From Oscheius onirici (taxonomy: Eukaryota; Nematoda; Chromadorea; Rhabditida; Rhabditidae): a stretch of 64,000 nucleotides of DNA. The stretch covers positions 5,158,398 through 5,222,397 of the forward strand of contig OW051469.1 of NCBI GenBank assembly GCA_932521025.1. The letters run 5' to 3'. The notes under the pieces are model-generated. The model worked only from the letters and a program-made list of their open reading frames with translations, had not been told where the DNA came from and searched no databases. Of this stretch, positions 54,171-64,000 are shown one piece after another (position 1 is the first letter of the stretch; every line of letters starts with the position of its first letter). The position numbers were made by a program, and so were the translations under genes.

Positions 54171-55690
54171 TCAAGAACTGAACCGGACATGGAGGACAAG
54201 TAATACATACACAAAAAGGAGCTGGAATGATGCTAACCCGTTGCCTTTACCATCGTCCCTGAAATTTAACTAGTTGTAAGAGAATCGGAAAAATACTAAT
54301 GCCAAAAGATTCAAGACCTACCAGTTATCAATTATGGGGCCTCCTCCGCCAATACTGAAGATCTCTGTTCTTTTTAATTTTCCAGATTAACCTACTTGAC
54401 AGTTCCAGTGTAATTAGCAATGTAGTCACTCTCTCTCTCTATCGAACACAAATGTATGGAAGTCTGTAAGTTTATCTAACTGTAAGTTCGGAAAATCTTA
54501 CTTGTCCGAATTTTTCTGAGCATGCATATAGCCAATATTCGAGTGATTGGTCGGCTTACTCTGGAAGGTGGCTCCTTGTCCGGCTGCTCCGAAAACTGCA
54601 AAATTTAATAGTTTTGATAGTCTATTTCAAATTACTCCGATTAGCAGTCCATCTGATGAAATCGACCAGATGGACTGGAAAAGTGTCATGGAAAAGCCAA
54701 GTTGTCGAAGGGTTTGAAGTGCCCATCCAAAATGCTGCTCCGGCCTCGTTTTTTATCAGAAAACCTGCGTTTAAATAGAAACTCTATTGTAATGATAGTT
54801 ACGTAAGATGTCCTGAACATCCTGGTCAGTATGGACTACGAGAAGCGACATCAGCTTTTTGGCACTATCGGTACCGGCTGCTTGTTTGGTGTTTACTGAA
54901 ATTGGGAGATATAATAATACAGTTTTCTGAAGCAAACCCTTGTTCTCTACGTAGACACACTTGTCTCCCATTACAACGCTCGGAGAATTACAATCGTTGG
55001 AGAAATCTGAACGTATCCTTGATCGTATAACATCCAATTCTTACAGTAAACACAATTTCTGGTAGATTCCCCATCCACCAAAAGTTTCGATTTTGACACT
55101 CGTTACTATCAAGTTTCTGGCAGTCAGGATACTTTTCAGAAACGATGGTACTGTGTTTCTACTGGCTTGCCCAAAATTTTGTCACAGTTGGAGTTTTGGG
55201 GCTAGAGAGTGACACAGATTAGCTGGAACTGGATATTTTGTACTGATCGGAAGAAACTTGCATTATCCCGGTCAAAGTAGGAAGGATAGTGACGGCCGAG
55301 GCATTTGAGTTCTGCGATATCGACTGAAAATTCATTGTCAGTTTTATCTGCTTCTGTGTTTCTGCTTTCAAATACTGTTTTTCAGAGCCGATTTTTGAGA
55401 AGCTGGGTATCGAAAACTCTTACCATACGAAACCCTGGGAATTCTGACTTTCCCTTCAGTATTTCCTCCATTGTTTCCTCCACAGTCCCAATTATCGCAA
55501 GGTTTTGAGCCACCCCCTGTAGAACAGTCCCAAGTATCACAGGGACGACTGCCACCTGTATTTCCATCACAGCCATCTCATGTATCACATTTTCTTAAAC
55601 CTTGTTCATTGAAAGTGCTACATTTCGCAATTACCCGAATATTTCAAAAAGCAATACGATTAGGAAAAGTGCCTGAAACGGTAGCCTCGA
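54171..55690 (-). CDS. Secreted/anchored C-type lectin-like protein with CDxWDC repeats (copy 1)
   Basis: N-terminal region has repeated CDxWDC units separated by Gly/Ser linkers: CDT*DGC, RPCDTWDC, KPCDNWDC. The first has TGA (55578-55580) in place of Trp unless that piece is intron. Then LKCLGRHYPSYFD, DCQKLDSNECQNRNFWWMG, MGDKCVYVENKG, SAKKLMSLLVVHTDQDVQ, AAFWMGTSNPSTTWLF and QSKPTNHSNIGYM, matching the CTLD-like order of the neighbour copy 2. The end is a hydrophobic tail (LASFQLLFVYVLLVLHV) before TGA 54171-54173, like a GPI signal or membrane anchor. The signal-peptide exon near 55640-55690 (ALFLIVLLFEIFG) lacks a clear ATG. Possibly damaged. Confidence 0.6.
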
Positions 55691-56035
55691 AAATAAGATT
55701 ACAGGCCAAATACCGTAATGAGAAGTGGGGATCCCATTTCCTCTTCGTGGCGAAAGGCGAATCGAGAGAGGATTTTATTGAGGAATCTTTTATATCCATG
55801 GCTAATTTGCGCCAAGTTCTCACATGTTCAGCAAGAGATTCTTAGTTCTGCAGTCTATACAAAAACCAGAAACTTTTTATTGTTCAGAAGACATATCAAT
55901 ATCTCGAAGACCGCGCAGATCCCCTGAAAATTCAACTCGTCTTTTCTTTCTTAAATATTTCCCAACCATCCGTCCTTGCTATCAGTGCTCACGCTGCCCC
56001 TAAAAAATCCACAGTTTATTTTACACGTCTCAATC

Positions 56036-57421
56036 TTACCAACTGTCCTTGATATTTACATCCTGATTGTCCCTGTAAAACAATTATTGAAACCAAAAAA
56101 AATAAGTTAGAACTACCAGGAGTCTGTGCTTTTGCCCGGTGTCCTGAAATATCTGTTTGTTAAAGTTTCAAAGCAAAAGAAGTACGTTTTGATATCACCT
56201 TGGTAGTAGTAATCAGAGTCCAGATAGCGGGAACAGACAAAGGGAGCTCTGGAAGAGTTCGATTCGGCATAAAATAATCCCTGTACTCACTTCACCGTAC
56301 TCTTCTGAATATCCATATAACCGATGTTTACATTGTCTGTCGGCTTGCTAAGGAGCTGACCCCCTTGAGCTACAGTTGAAAAAACTTAACACTTTTCTTC
56401 AGAGAAACTTTTTTTCGTACCTCTTCCAGTCTTCCATCGGAAAAAGTCGACAATACTGCTGTCGTCGAAGATCCAGCTTGTTGAAGGGGCTGTCACTCCA
56501 ATCCAAAAGGCTGGATCGGCGTATTGGGAAAGATGGACTAAAACTCATTATTGTTCCTTCTTTTCTAAATCAAGAGGTACCTAGTAACTGCTGGACATCC
56601 AGATCATCGTGAGGAACATAAAGTCTGTATCCTTTCTTCGAACAAGATCTGGCAGCGTTTGTGATAGTGTCAGCTGAAAGCGTTGCTGAGAGAAAGTTCA
56701 AAAAGATACCTTTGGTAACAACTTCGACACATTTGTCTCCGACCATCGTTCCATTGGTGCATTTCAAGCCAAAGTCTGAACAAGTAAAATGTGAGTAAAA
56801 CAGAGTATTACCCCAAACACAGTTGATGCTGTTCGTTCCAGCATTTGTTGGCGCCTAAATCTTTTATTTTCCCTCACTGACCAACTGACAATCATGTTCA
56901 GAGCATTCAACTTCGTCTTCAAATCGTTTGAAATTCCATCCAGACTGATCTTTCCTTTCTTGAAATGAAGAACCATGCATTTGTTGCCAGAAGGCTGAAT
57001 GTCGACGCAGGTGAGCTGAGAACATGAACTTGTTTAATGGGAAATGACAAAATTTACTGTTTTGGCATCCCAGTAGGCTTGGTAGGGGAGACTTTCACAT
57101 TTTAGGCGGAGGATTTGAACTGGAGAACCGTTTGCTTTAGACGATTTTCAATAAACTAACTGAAGTTTTTGGGAGTCTCTCTGCTAACCTTGGCATTTCC
57201 GCCACTTCCTCCACAGTCCCAGCTGTCACAGGGTTTCTGTCCGGAAGGAGTCCCACTGCAATCCCAGCTGTCACAAGCTTTAGCCGAAGGAGCCATGTTG
57301 CCACAGTCCCAGCCATCACACAATTTTGATCCGCATGTCGGTGAGGCGATAATAAAGGTTATCTGAAGCGATGTTTGAGAATAAAATCGAAAGAACTAAC
57401 AATGACAAGTCTCCAGAACAT
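56036..57421 (-). CDS. Secreted C-type lectin-like protein with CDxWDC repeats (copy 2)
   Basis: ATG at 57421. A signal peptide is split by a 38-nt intron (MFWRLVI / ITFIIASPTCG). Then three regular units LCDGWDC, ACDSWDC, PCDSWDC with Gly/Ser/Pro linkers. The next domain contains LKCESLPYQAYWD, LTCVDIQPSGNKCMVLHF and CTNGTMVGDKCVEVV, then C-type lectin features: ITNAARSCSKKGYRLYVPHDD, PAFWIGVTAPSTSWIF, LSKPTDNVNIGYMD and PFVCSRYLDSDYYY. About eleven exons. Stop either at 56056-56058 or 56036-56038 depending on the last join; an AATAAA lies about 20 bases beyond. Probably extracellular, disulfide-rich, and immune- or gut-related by analogy with other nematode clec genes. The N-terminal repeat is not a type I recognise. 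Confidence 0.7.
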
Positions 57422-57647
57422 CAGAGCTGTCAAGTGATGCCTCTAGAGCGACTATATTTTTTTCTCTTGAATTTATTCGAGATCCCGTTCAGTTCACACG
57501 ATAGTCGTGATCCAAATGGGCAATTTGAAACCTGACGGTGCAGATCGTGATAAGAGAAAACTTGTGGAGGAGAGCTCAGGAAATCGATCAGTTTCTGTCT
57601 AGTTTGATGACCTTGTGATTTTGTCAAAACCCCCACAATCAACCGAT

Positions 57648-59012
57648 TCATTTAGCCATGTTATTCCATTGACTGTACAGTCCTTTAAAGTAAACGTCAG
57701 TCTGATTTTGTTGTCCCGCTTGACTGATAGAACTCTGAAATTGCTGTCTCTTCTTCATCTCCTCGCGAAGAACATAGAAAAGGAGAACGTTTTGAATCAG
57801 GACGTAAAGTGGAATTACCTGAAAGCTCTTGGTTGTTTTTTCAGTTCAAAACTCACAAAAAGTCCTATTCCTATTTGACTGTACGTGGTCAGGGGCATCC
57901 AGTTTCGTTGGTTCCGCAATTGGATAGTACCTGAACAGTATTCTTGAGCTCAGTCAAAACTCACTAAGTGTATAGAATCCAAACATGAAAAAGTGCATAA
58001 TCACAATTGGAAGACACAGCTTGATTCCTCGGTAATTGTCGGCAATTTTGAACTTCATCGTCAGAGAGTACCTGAATTAGATAGTCAGAAAGTGACTGTC
58101 TCATGTTACCACGTGGCTTCGGTCAATTTCTTGTTCCGATACCAAGAAATGAGGTAAATGAAAAGGGTAATGAAGTCAAGGGCGAGGAGAAAATAGAACA
58201 GCAGATTGGAAGTTCTTGCAGTCGAAGTCGGAATCAGGGAACAGCTTATTCGAGGCTCGTTTGGGTCCGATTCTATGAGACCGAGGACGAGAGAAATGAG
58301 GGTGATGAGGATCTGAAATAGAACATTTGGAATATTGAGTACAGTAAGAGGCAGAGAGTCAGAAGGAAAGAAAACAACTCACCACTCCCGCCGCCAGTAC
58401 ATTCCCCATTCTTTTACTTTCATCGTATTTTGCACTAACGTTTACAGTAGACAGCAGTCGGGCAACACTCAGTCCAGCCTAAAATTAAGGTTTTCCGTAT
58501 TTTCTTCAATTTTTCACCTGACTAGTAGCTATTCCGATCAGACAGAAGGTGACTAAAGGAAAAGACCACAAGCAGTCCTTGACATAGAACATGTAGTCGC
58601 AGTAGCCAGTCGCTGTCATGTTGTTGTAGAAATGGAATATCTGAGCAGAAATGCGAGGTGAAAACAGAAGGACAAAACGTACCGATGTGGCAGTAAAAGA
58701 AATGTTAAAAACAATACTGAACAAAAGTTTTACTCTTGTAAGAGTCTGAAAACAGTTTGACTAAAAGTGAAAACAGACAGGCCATTGTAATTGGAGAGAG
58801 CATATATTTAAAAATGTTTTTGAAGATAGGAATAATGATTGCCAGGCCAAGTAGACATAAAACTACATACAGACACCAAATTATCTAGAAGTACATGTTT
58901 AAATGTTGTGTGCCAAAGTAATTAGCGCTTTGACCTTAAGACAGACCTTATACTCGAGAGTCCTTACACTTTCCGATATTTTCTCACAGATCTCCTCAGC
59001 AGCAGTTATCAT
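57648..59012 (-). CDS. Sra-class serpentine chemoreceptor
   Basis: Seven-transmembrane nematode receptor of the Sra/Srab group. From ATG 59012: N-terminal AEEICEKISESVRTLEYK with the family's early Cys, TM1 CLYVVLCLLGLAIIIP, then exons with SIVFNISFTATS, FYNNMTATGYCDYM, LVTFCLIGIATSQ, LSVARLLST, ILITLISLVLGLIESDP, FYFLLALDFITLFIYLISWY, the group marker SLTMKFKIADNY (LS.kYQ.eEN type), LCLPIVIMHFFMFGFYTL, YSQIGIGLF/VIPLYVLIQN and the end YFKGLYSQWNNMAK with TGA 57648-57650 (R..Yf...W end of Sra). Exon joins are mostly clean. It lies 227 bases upstream of lectin copy 2 on the same strand. No lesion confirmed. Confidence 0.75.
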
Positions 59013-59690
59013 CCTTCAAGTATACAGTGGAAATAGAAAGACCTCTGAAAAATGTTTCTGAACATGTGAACAGACGATGAATTCTTCGCCTGCTGACAAA
59101 ATATCAGCTGGTAAAAGGAATATGTACAATTTTGGTCGGCGGCAAGTCGACAGGTGTCTTTTCGCAATGACAGCGCGATCTAATTGGGTTTTTATAGCAA
59201 ATTATAGTCTGCGGGGTAGAGAGCACACCTCTGGCACAAAAAATTGAAAACGGAACATTGAATGACACACATATAATTGGAGCGCAAATCTTTGGAATTA
59301 ACCACTGTCTGGAAAATAAGAAGAACCTTTCTACTTCATCTCTTGTTCGAAAACAAGAAAACTAAGGACCTTTCGAAAATGTTCGTCTTAGCCAGACAAA
59401 TGGCACCGTTCGGTTCAGTTGTTGGTCTTTCGTAGCCAAACAGGAAGTCTGTAAGGACAAGTAAATTTAGCAGAAAAAACATTGAGTTGTGTGAGGTCAG
59501 ATTTCTCTGTTACCCTAGAGATAGGACATTTACATTTAAAAAATGTGGGAGAGCCGAGAGTTGATCAGTGGGCAAAGTGGACACAAATATAAAATAGTGG
59601 TGGAGGTGGAAGTGGAGGTCAAATGACGTTACAAGCTTCTTATCATAACATCTTATACTCGATGGCGTACAAATTTATTCATTTTTGTGT
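59013..59690 (-). other. Possible orphan receptor exons
   Basis: Two coding-like pieces between proper splice signals on the minus strand: FLFGYERPTTEPNG and AICLAKTNIFER (59370-59440), then a hydrophobic helix QWLIPKICAPIICVSFNVPF (about 59232-59308). They look like part of a serpentine receptor, either extra 5' exons of the Sra gene or a relic of another one. Also contains AATAAA near 59674 for the gene ending at 59691. Confidence 0.35.
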
Positions 59691-61386
59691 CTAATTCGAA
59701 ACGTAGCCTCCAAAGACCTGGTACTCGTCCTGTCCGACAATCATCGTCTTCATGCAGAAATTATCGTCCTGGAAGGCGTTTTCGGTAGTGATGATACCTG
59801 AAGCTCCTGGGACCAGCAAGTAGACCAAGAAGGCCCACTGAGGTCGGTTCACGTAGTAGGCCAGCTTGGTTGCAATGGTGTCAATCCCCTGATTTCCGTA
59901 CTTGTCGAAAACGGCGTCCACGGTGGCGGCTACGTTCTGATCAGTGCAGAATTCTGAATTATTATGGCATTTTCGGTTTAAATCAAAAGACTAACCGTCA
60001 TCAGCGGAGCTCAATTTTGATGGTCCAACCTTGGTTTTGCGATGAATCTCGTGACGAAGCCCCTCCAGATCGAAGTCGACGATACGCTTGTAGCGGGCAA
60101 CTGAAAGTCTTTGTATTACTTATTGTGGTAGATATGGATGCTTTCTCTATATGAGGGAGCAAAGAGTCTCGGAATAAGGCGGACCCCTTGCCGTTTTCCG
60201 GCCTCTTCCAGTCAAGCGCACTGGACATGTATCGGCGTATGGGTTCACCTACTCCAGAGGATCCAGTTCTCATAAATCAAGCTGTTCTTCTAATTCTACC
60301 CGACTATTTTGTTGAGCAAGAAAACATCCTAAAGACTCTCATTCAGGATGGAATTTCCATTGTTGAGGTACGCTGCTTTGTCTTTCTCGAACTTTCTCGA
60401 GATATCAGAAAAGGCCGATCCGTCTATCGATGGACTTTGTAGTCAATTGGCTGCCAGTTTGCGAGAAACAGGGAGGATGGGAGTGGGCCGACCGAATATC
60501 CGAGGGAATGTCTCTCGCCGTCCTCGTCCAACGACAAAATCTCTTCTTCCATCTGCCAGCAATTGTTCTGCAGATCAATTCAAAAAGGCTTGTCTGATGT
60601 TTTTTTAACACAAATCTCGTTCTAGTAAACTTCCGACAAATGTCTACGGATCATCTGATAGTTTGACCGCCTACAGAGACATCACTCGTTTCTTTCCAAC
60701 TTGTAAGTTTTCTACGTTTACTAGTTTCCAATCGACTTTAGACATTGACGAGGAGATTTTCTTAAAACAGGCTGAGACGTACCTAAAGGAGAAAGTTCTC
60801 CCTACACTCTACGAAGCATTGGCCGGAGTGGCTGTTCGAAGGCCAGAGGACCCAGTGGTAACAAAGTTTTCATGGACTAAATGACCATAATTTACAGAAG
60901 TGGATAGCCGGCTACCTCCGCAAATAGCTCTTTTCAGCTTCGACCTAACTTTGTATTTTTTTGCTAATGATTTTGACAGTTAGAAATTAAAGATTCTACC
61001 CTTGCCTATTCTTCTCAAACTTTTAACTTACTCAAAGACTGCCCAAAAGGTCCGGAAGGCTGGAAGCGAATTGTTGCCTTGAGAGACGTACGGTCCTGGC
61101 AGTAGGCAATGCACCAGTTTCTCCTGAAATTTCAAAATTGTTACCGTTACGTAAAAAATGAACACCTAGTGGCATTGTTTCCCGAGGTTCGAAAGGTTTG
61201 AATTGGGACGGCGTTCTCGACGACTTCATCTCCGACGGCAGTGTAGTTGCAGACTAACATTTTGAGTTTCATTGTGAACAAGCAAAAGGAACAATATTCA
61301 GAAAAACACTTACACCATCCTCCGTTACCATCTGACTGAGCCGAGACGGCTGCGAAGAGAATACAAGCAAGAATGAGCTGCCTCAT
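59691..61386 (-). CDS. Secreted nematode protein, family member 1 (host of nested gene)
   Basis: ATG 61386 begins a signal peptide (MRQLILACILFAAVSAQ). Following exons give GGWFCNYTAVGDEV, NATRNWCIAYCQDRTSLK, then, across an intron of about 910 nt, ARYKRIVDFDLEGL, DDEFCTDQNV, TIATKLAYYVNRPQWAFLVY and NFCMKTMIVGQDEYQVFGG, TAG 59691. The phases of the exons on each side of the long intron agree. It aligns along its length with the protein at 61895: WFC, a W.C...C pair, an xFCxD segment, TIA..L.Y...RP.W and a late FC. Four to six conserved cysteines suggest disulfides. No known domain recognised. Its large intron contains a gene on the opposite strand. Confidence 0.7.
60227..60927 (+). CDS. NME5-like nucleoside diphosphate kinase homologue with Dpy-30 motif
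   Basis: Nested in the intron of the gene at 59691-61386, opposite strand. ATG 60227, 16 bases after a TTCCAG. NDPK fold: AVLLILPDYFVEQENILKTL (LALIKPD segment), GISIVE, FVVNWLPVCEKQGGWEWAD, SLAVLVQRQNLFFHLPAIV, then NVYGSSDSLTAYRDITRFFP, where active enzymes have NavHGSds....EI.fFFp: the phosphorylated His is Tyr here. Then a Dpy-30 motif (AETYLKEKVLPTLYEALAGV, RRPEDPVKWIAGYL) and stop TAG 60925-60927. NDPK plus Dpy-30 is the NME5 layout, a protein tied to cilia in other animals. Likely non-enzymatic. One intron is GC-AG (AG/GCTTGT, near 60586). Confidence 0.8.
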
Positions 61387-61894
61387 CTGGAAATCATGAA
61401 AAGTATTGAAAAGTTTGTTTAGAAAAAATGAGTGACGGTGAAAAAGCCATTATGGCACGGCAGTCAGCGGCTAGGGAAACGTTATCATGAAAAATTTGTT
61501 TAGCATGGTACCGTAATCAGAAAGAGCTAATCCGGCACTTCTTTAAGCTGCTTAACAAAACCATTGGACTTTTAGTCCATTGCAGTTTAGAAAGTTTTCT
61601 GTTCCAAGGCGAAGGTTAACTTCACTTCTTAGACAAACTCTCATTTTCGAAGGATGTTTATTCAGTAATGGCAGCGACAAAGTTCGAACTTCTGAATTTC
61701 ATTACACTGCTAAGTTTCCTCCCTAAATCGGCTTATTGCTAAACAGGCTTACGTTATCATTTTTGTGAGCCGGTTTTGCCAAGTGGCATCACGTTGAGGC
61801 TCTAGTGTTGATATTTTCTTGATAACAAATGATGTGCGCCAGTTTTTAGTTTCTTCTTTTCAACGTTTCCATTTTGAAAAGTGGAACTTTTCAG
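61387..61894. other. Intergenic between divergent secreted paralogues
   Basis: About 510 bases between the start codons of two related secreted-protein genes; probably their shared promoter region. TTATCA-type (GATA-like) sequences occur at about 61482 and 61755. No gene seen. Confidence 0.45.
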
Positions 61895-62638
61895 ATGCTG
61901 AAGGTATTGGCCGTCTTTTCGGTCGTTTGCGCCGCAGTGGTTCTTTCGGACTGTGAGTTTTTCAGACACATTGACAGATAATCTGACCGTAAAACTGTTT
62001 CAGTCTGCAAAGTGCAAGCCGGTCACTGGTCCTCTGGTGCCGTCGACGGAGCCAATGACTTTGCCACCGCTGGAGTCGCTCCCAATGACAGCTGGTTCTG
62101 TTGGGAAGGATGTCTCAACACTGCCATGGTCAATCAAAAGTTCAAAGTTTTTATTCTAAATTCTCTGTATTGTTCTTTATCTAGGTGAAACTGGCCAATC
62201 CTCCTGCTCAAGGAGTCAAGGCTCCGCGTCACTACATGGACTTCCAGCAGGCCAAAGCCAGAGCCAGCAGACCTGGAACCATTAGAGACGATGACCCGAA
62301 TGCCCAGTTCTGTATCGACCCCGTTCTGCGTGCCGATATCAACTCTGCTCTCATGACGGTCACTAACCATTCTGCCAAAGTAAGATTGTCCGTGTCTTGT
62401 TTTACAACTCTCTCAGGCCATCGCTCGCACTCTTCAGTACCAAATTGCAAAGCCAGGATGGGTTTACAATGTCGTCGAACTCAAGGAGGGATTCACCGCT
62501 GACAGTCTCTACGAGGTACGATTTCCTACTTTTCGTACAAACTTTTTTGTTTAGGACATGAACTTCTGCCTCTACACCACCCTCCTGGATCCAGAGCTCT
62601 ACGATATTCGTCTGGCTGCCATCGACATGACCGTTTAG
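61895..62638 (+). CDS. Secreted nematode protein, family member 2
   Basis: The ATG follows directly on CTTTTCAG (61889-61894), so the mature mRNA probably has only the spliced leader as 5' UTR. Signal peptide MLKVLAVFSVVCAAVVLS, then FCKVQAGHWSSG, NDSWFCWEGCLNTAM, LANPPAQGVKAPRHYMDF, NAQFCIDPVLRADI, AIARTLQYQIAKPGWVY, NFCLYTTLLDPELYDI and TAG 62636-62638. Five exons with introns of 35-65 nt. Strongly biased codons suggest high expression. Same cysteine order as the gene at 59691-61386, facing it head to head. I do not recognise the family beyond these two. Confidence 0.8.
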
Positions 62639-62706
62639 AAAACCAGCTCAGATGAAAATTTATTCGTACCGGTTCGATTTGTAATAATGATTTTTTTTGT
62701 GAAAGA

Positions 62707-64000
62707 CTAGACATCGGTAGTAGGGAGGGCTTCCTTGTTCCATTCGAACAGTTCGACGACACGGAATATTGTGGGTCTCTGGGCCGGATCGCTGTCCCAG
62801 CACCTGGAAACCAAAACTCTCGCTTTCTCTTTGATAGCCTACATTTCGATCAGTTTATCCTGAAAAGAAAGTCTATTCGATCCTCTCTCGTCTACCAAAA
62901 GTCCCAACTTGGGACGAAGCGGTAATTCTCCTTCACCGCCAGTCAATTTCTGCTGAACTTTGTAGGCAGACATCTTTCTGAAGAATTCTCCTTCAAACGG
63001 GAGCCTAAACGTTAAAATTCTTTGAAGATTTACGACCACCGACCTTCTGTAATAGATGAAATAAAGAGTCATGCCGTAGCTGTACACATCGACCGGGTAG
63101 TGGTACTTGTTGTCCACAAAAACCTCGGGAGCTCGATAAATCGCCGTTCCGACTCTGAAAACAGTCTTGTTTCCACGAAACTGGTCAGAAGAAAACTCAA
63201 AAACAGAAACCTACTCACTTTACAGTATGTTTCCATGTCGAATCAGCCGCTTCGACCTTCTTTGCCAGTCCAAAATCGCTAATTTTTGCCACATAGAGAT
63301 CCCGGCTGAGAAGAATGTTATTTGGATTCAAATCGCGATGAATTATGCCGCGATGATGCATGAAACTGAGTCCCTGGGCGATTTGCTTGGCCCAGCCATT
63401 GAGAACCTCAGACGGGAGTGCAAAGTCATTCTTCAGATCTAAAAAAAAAAGTTTTTCAGACTGCTGTGTGAGCTTACATTGGAAGAGATTGCCTCCCTGC
63501 ATATATTCCATCAGGAAGCCTTCTGGTTCTTCAGGACGGCCCGATTTGTGGACATAACCGTAAAAACTGACAATGTTGTGGTGGTGATTCAGCTGATAAA
63601 TATTGAAATGTTTGTATTTCTGCCTTTTTGACTCACCATAACACAATGCATGAACTCTCTCCTCTGCAGAAAAAGCGCGTTCTTTGTATTTCCCAGTTGA
63701 AGATGATTCTGCTGTGGAATTTTCAGCACGCACTTGCCCAAAACAAGATGCCGAACTTTGTAGCACAGTCCAAAAGATCCTTCTCCTAACTTGTCCGTAT
63801 TGCTGTCAAAGATGACGGTGTTGATGTCAAAGATGGGAACGTGAGGGTTGGCTGTGCTGGTTTCTGGTGAAAACTTATGAAAAGAATAAATTAAATTTAC
63901 CCTGTTGCGGTAGCTGTTCTTGCTGGGTGGTCCCATCGGACATTGGCTCAGTTCTGAGCTGAACTTGTTCTACTGACTGCTGCTCTTGGCTTGTGTCTAC
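62707..64000 (-). CDS. Protein kinase, tyrosine-kinase-like type (5' end beyond window)
   Basis: Cytosolic kinase with an intact catalytic domain: Gly loop LGEGSFGLCYKV, ATP lysine in KCVLKIP, HHNIVSFYGYV, hinge LMEYMQGGNLF, catalytic loop GIIHRDLNPNNILL, Mg loop SDFGLAKK, activation end GTAIYRAPEVFVD, DVYSYGMTLYFI, LPFEG, and SRCWDSDPAQRPTI (the W..dP..RPt block of TKL and tyrosine kinases). HRDLNPNN (not HRDLKPEN or HRDLAARN) is unusual. It ends LPTTDV, TAG at 62707-62709. The N-terminal extension at the window edge is Gln-rich. Introns are short, and some joins near 62800-63030 are approximate. Partial at its 5' end. Confidence 0.85.

Noticed and set aside
28136..55580. Idea that UGA encodes Trp in this genome
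   Set aside because: UGA is used as a normal terminal stop in several intact genes here (GST copy 2 end, Sra receptor, coiled-coil protein A), and other relics carry TAG and TAA, so decay is the simpler view.
1..64000. CRISPR arrays, bacterial operons, phage or rRNA genes
   Set aside because: None seen; introns, poly(A) signals and protein families are all those of a nematode nuclear genome.

Overview
The window is nuclear DNA from a nematode, most likely a rhabditid (clade V, Caenorhabditis-like). It shows many very short introns (about 35-50 nt, nearly all ending TTTCAG-like), Srh- and Sra-type serpentine chemoreceptors, sperm-type casein kinase 1 and PP1 families, a lec-1-type tandem galectin, nematode sigma-class GSTs, C-type lectin genes, and TTTCAG acceptors a few bases before start codons, as expected for spliced-leader trans-splicing. 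I cannot name the species. All gene models were read by eye from splice signals and protein family patterns; exon edges marked uncertain should be treated as such.

Layout. 0-4.8 kb: an Srh chemoreceptor, a small ORF converging on it, a degenerate group III phospholipase A2-like protein and two unrecognised secreted proteins. 4.9-9.4 kb: a decayed casein kinase 1, a catalytically dead astacin and a cysteine-rich secreted protein. 9.5-19 kb: a peptide-type GPCR, glucosidase II beta and the ER chaperone ERdj3/DNAJB11 placed head to head, a decayed PP1 phosphatase, and a small membrane protein. 19-22.2 kb is empty apart from a hairpin. 22.2-30 kb: galectin, a GNAT acetyltransferase, two tandem GSTs (the second with a nonsense codon) and a MADF-domain protein. 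30.2-35.6 kb: a decayed unknown gene, a CCCH/CHY zinc-finger protein and the GPI-anchor enzyme PIG-W. 37.6-43.8 kb: two related single-pass coiled-coil membrane proteins with N-terminal LIR-like motifs, flanking a cysteine synthase, a minisatellite and a tRNA-like relic. 43.8-53.9 kb is a gene-poor 10 kb. 53.9-64 kb: a tandem cluster of C-type lectin-like genes with CDxWDC repeats, an Sra-class receptor, a secreted-protein gene whose intron holds an NME5-like gene on the other strand, a second member of the same secreted family, and the 3' part of a protein kinase.

Functional threads. (1) ER protein handling: glucosidase II beta (N-glycan trimming), DNAJB11 (BiP co-chaperone), PIG-W (GPI assembly) and, by inference only, two ER-phagy-receptor-like proteins. 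(2) Environmental interface: chemoreceptors, lectins, GSTs, secreted cysteine-rich proteins. (3) Gene decay: CK1, PP1, one GST, one lectin and an unknown gene carry stops, frameshifts or deletions; the first two families are sperm-enriched in Caenorhabditis. The most novel-looking material is the CDxWDC lectin cluster, the paired LIR-like membrane proteins, and the nested NME5-like gene.
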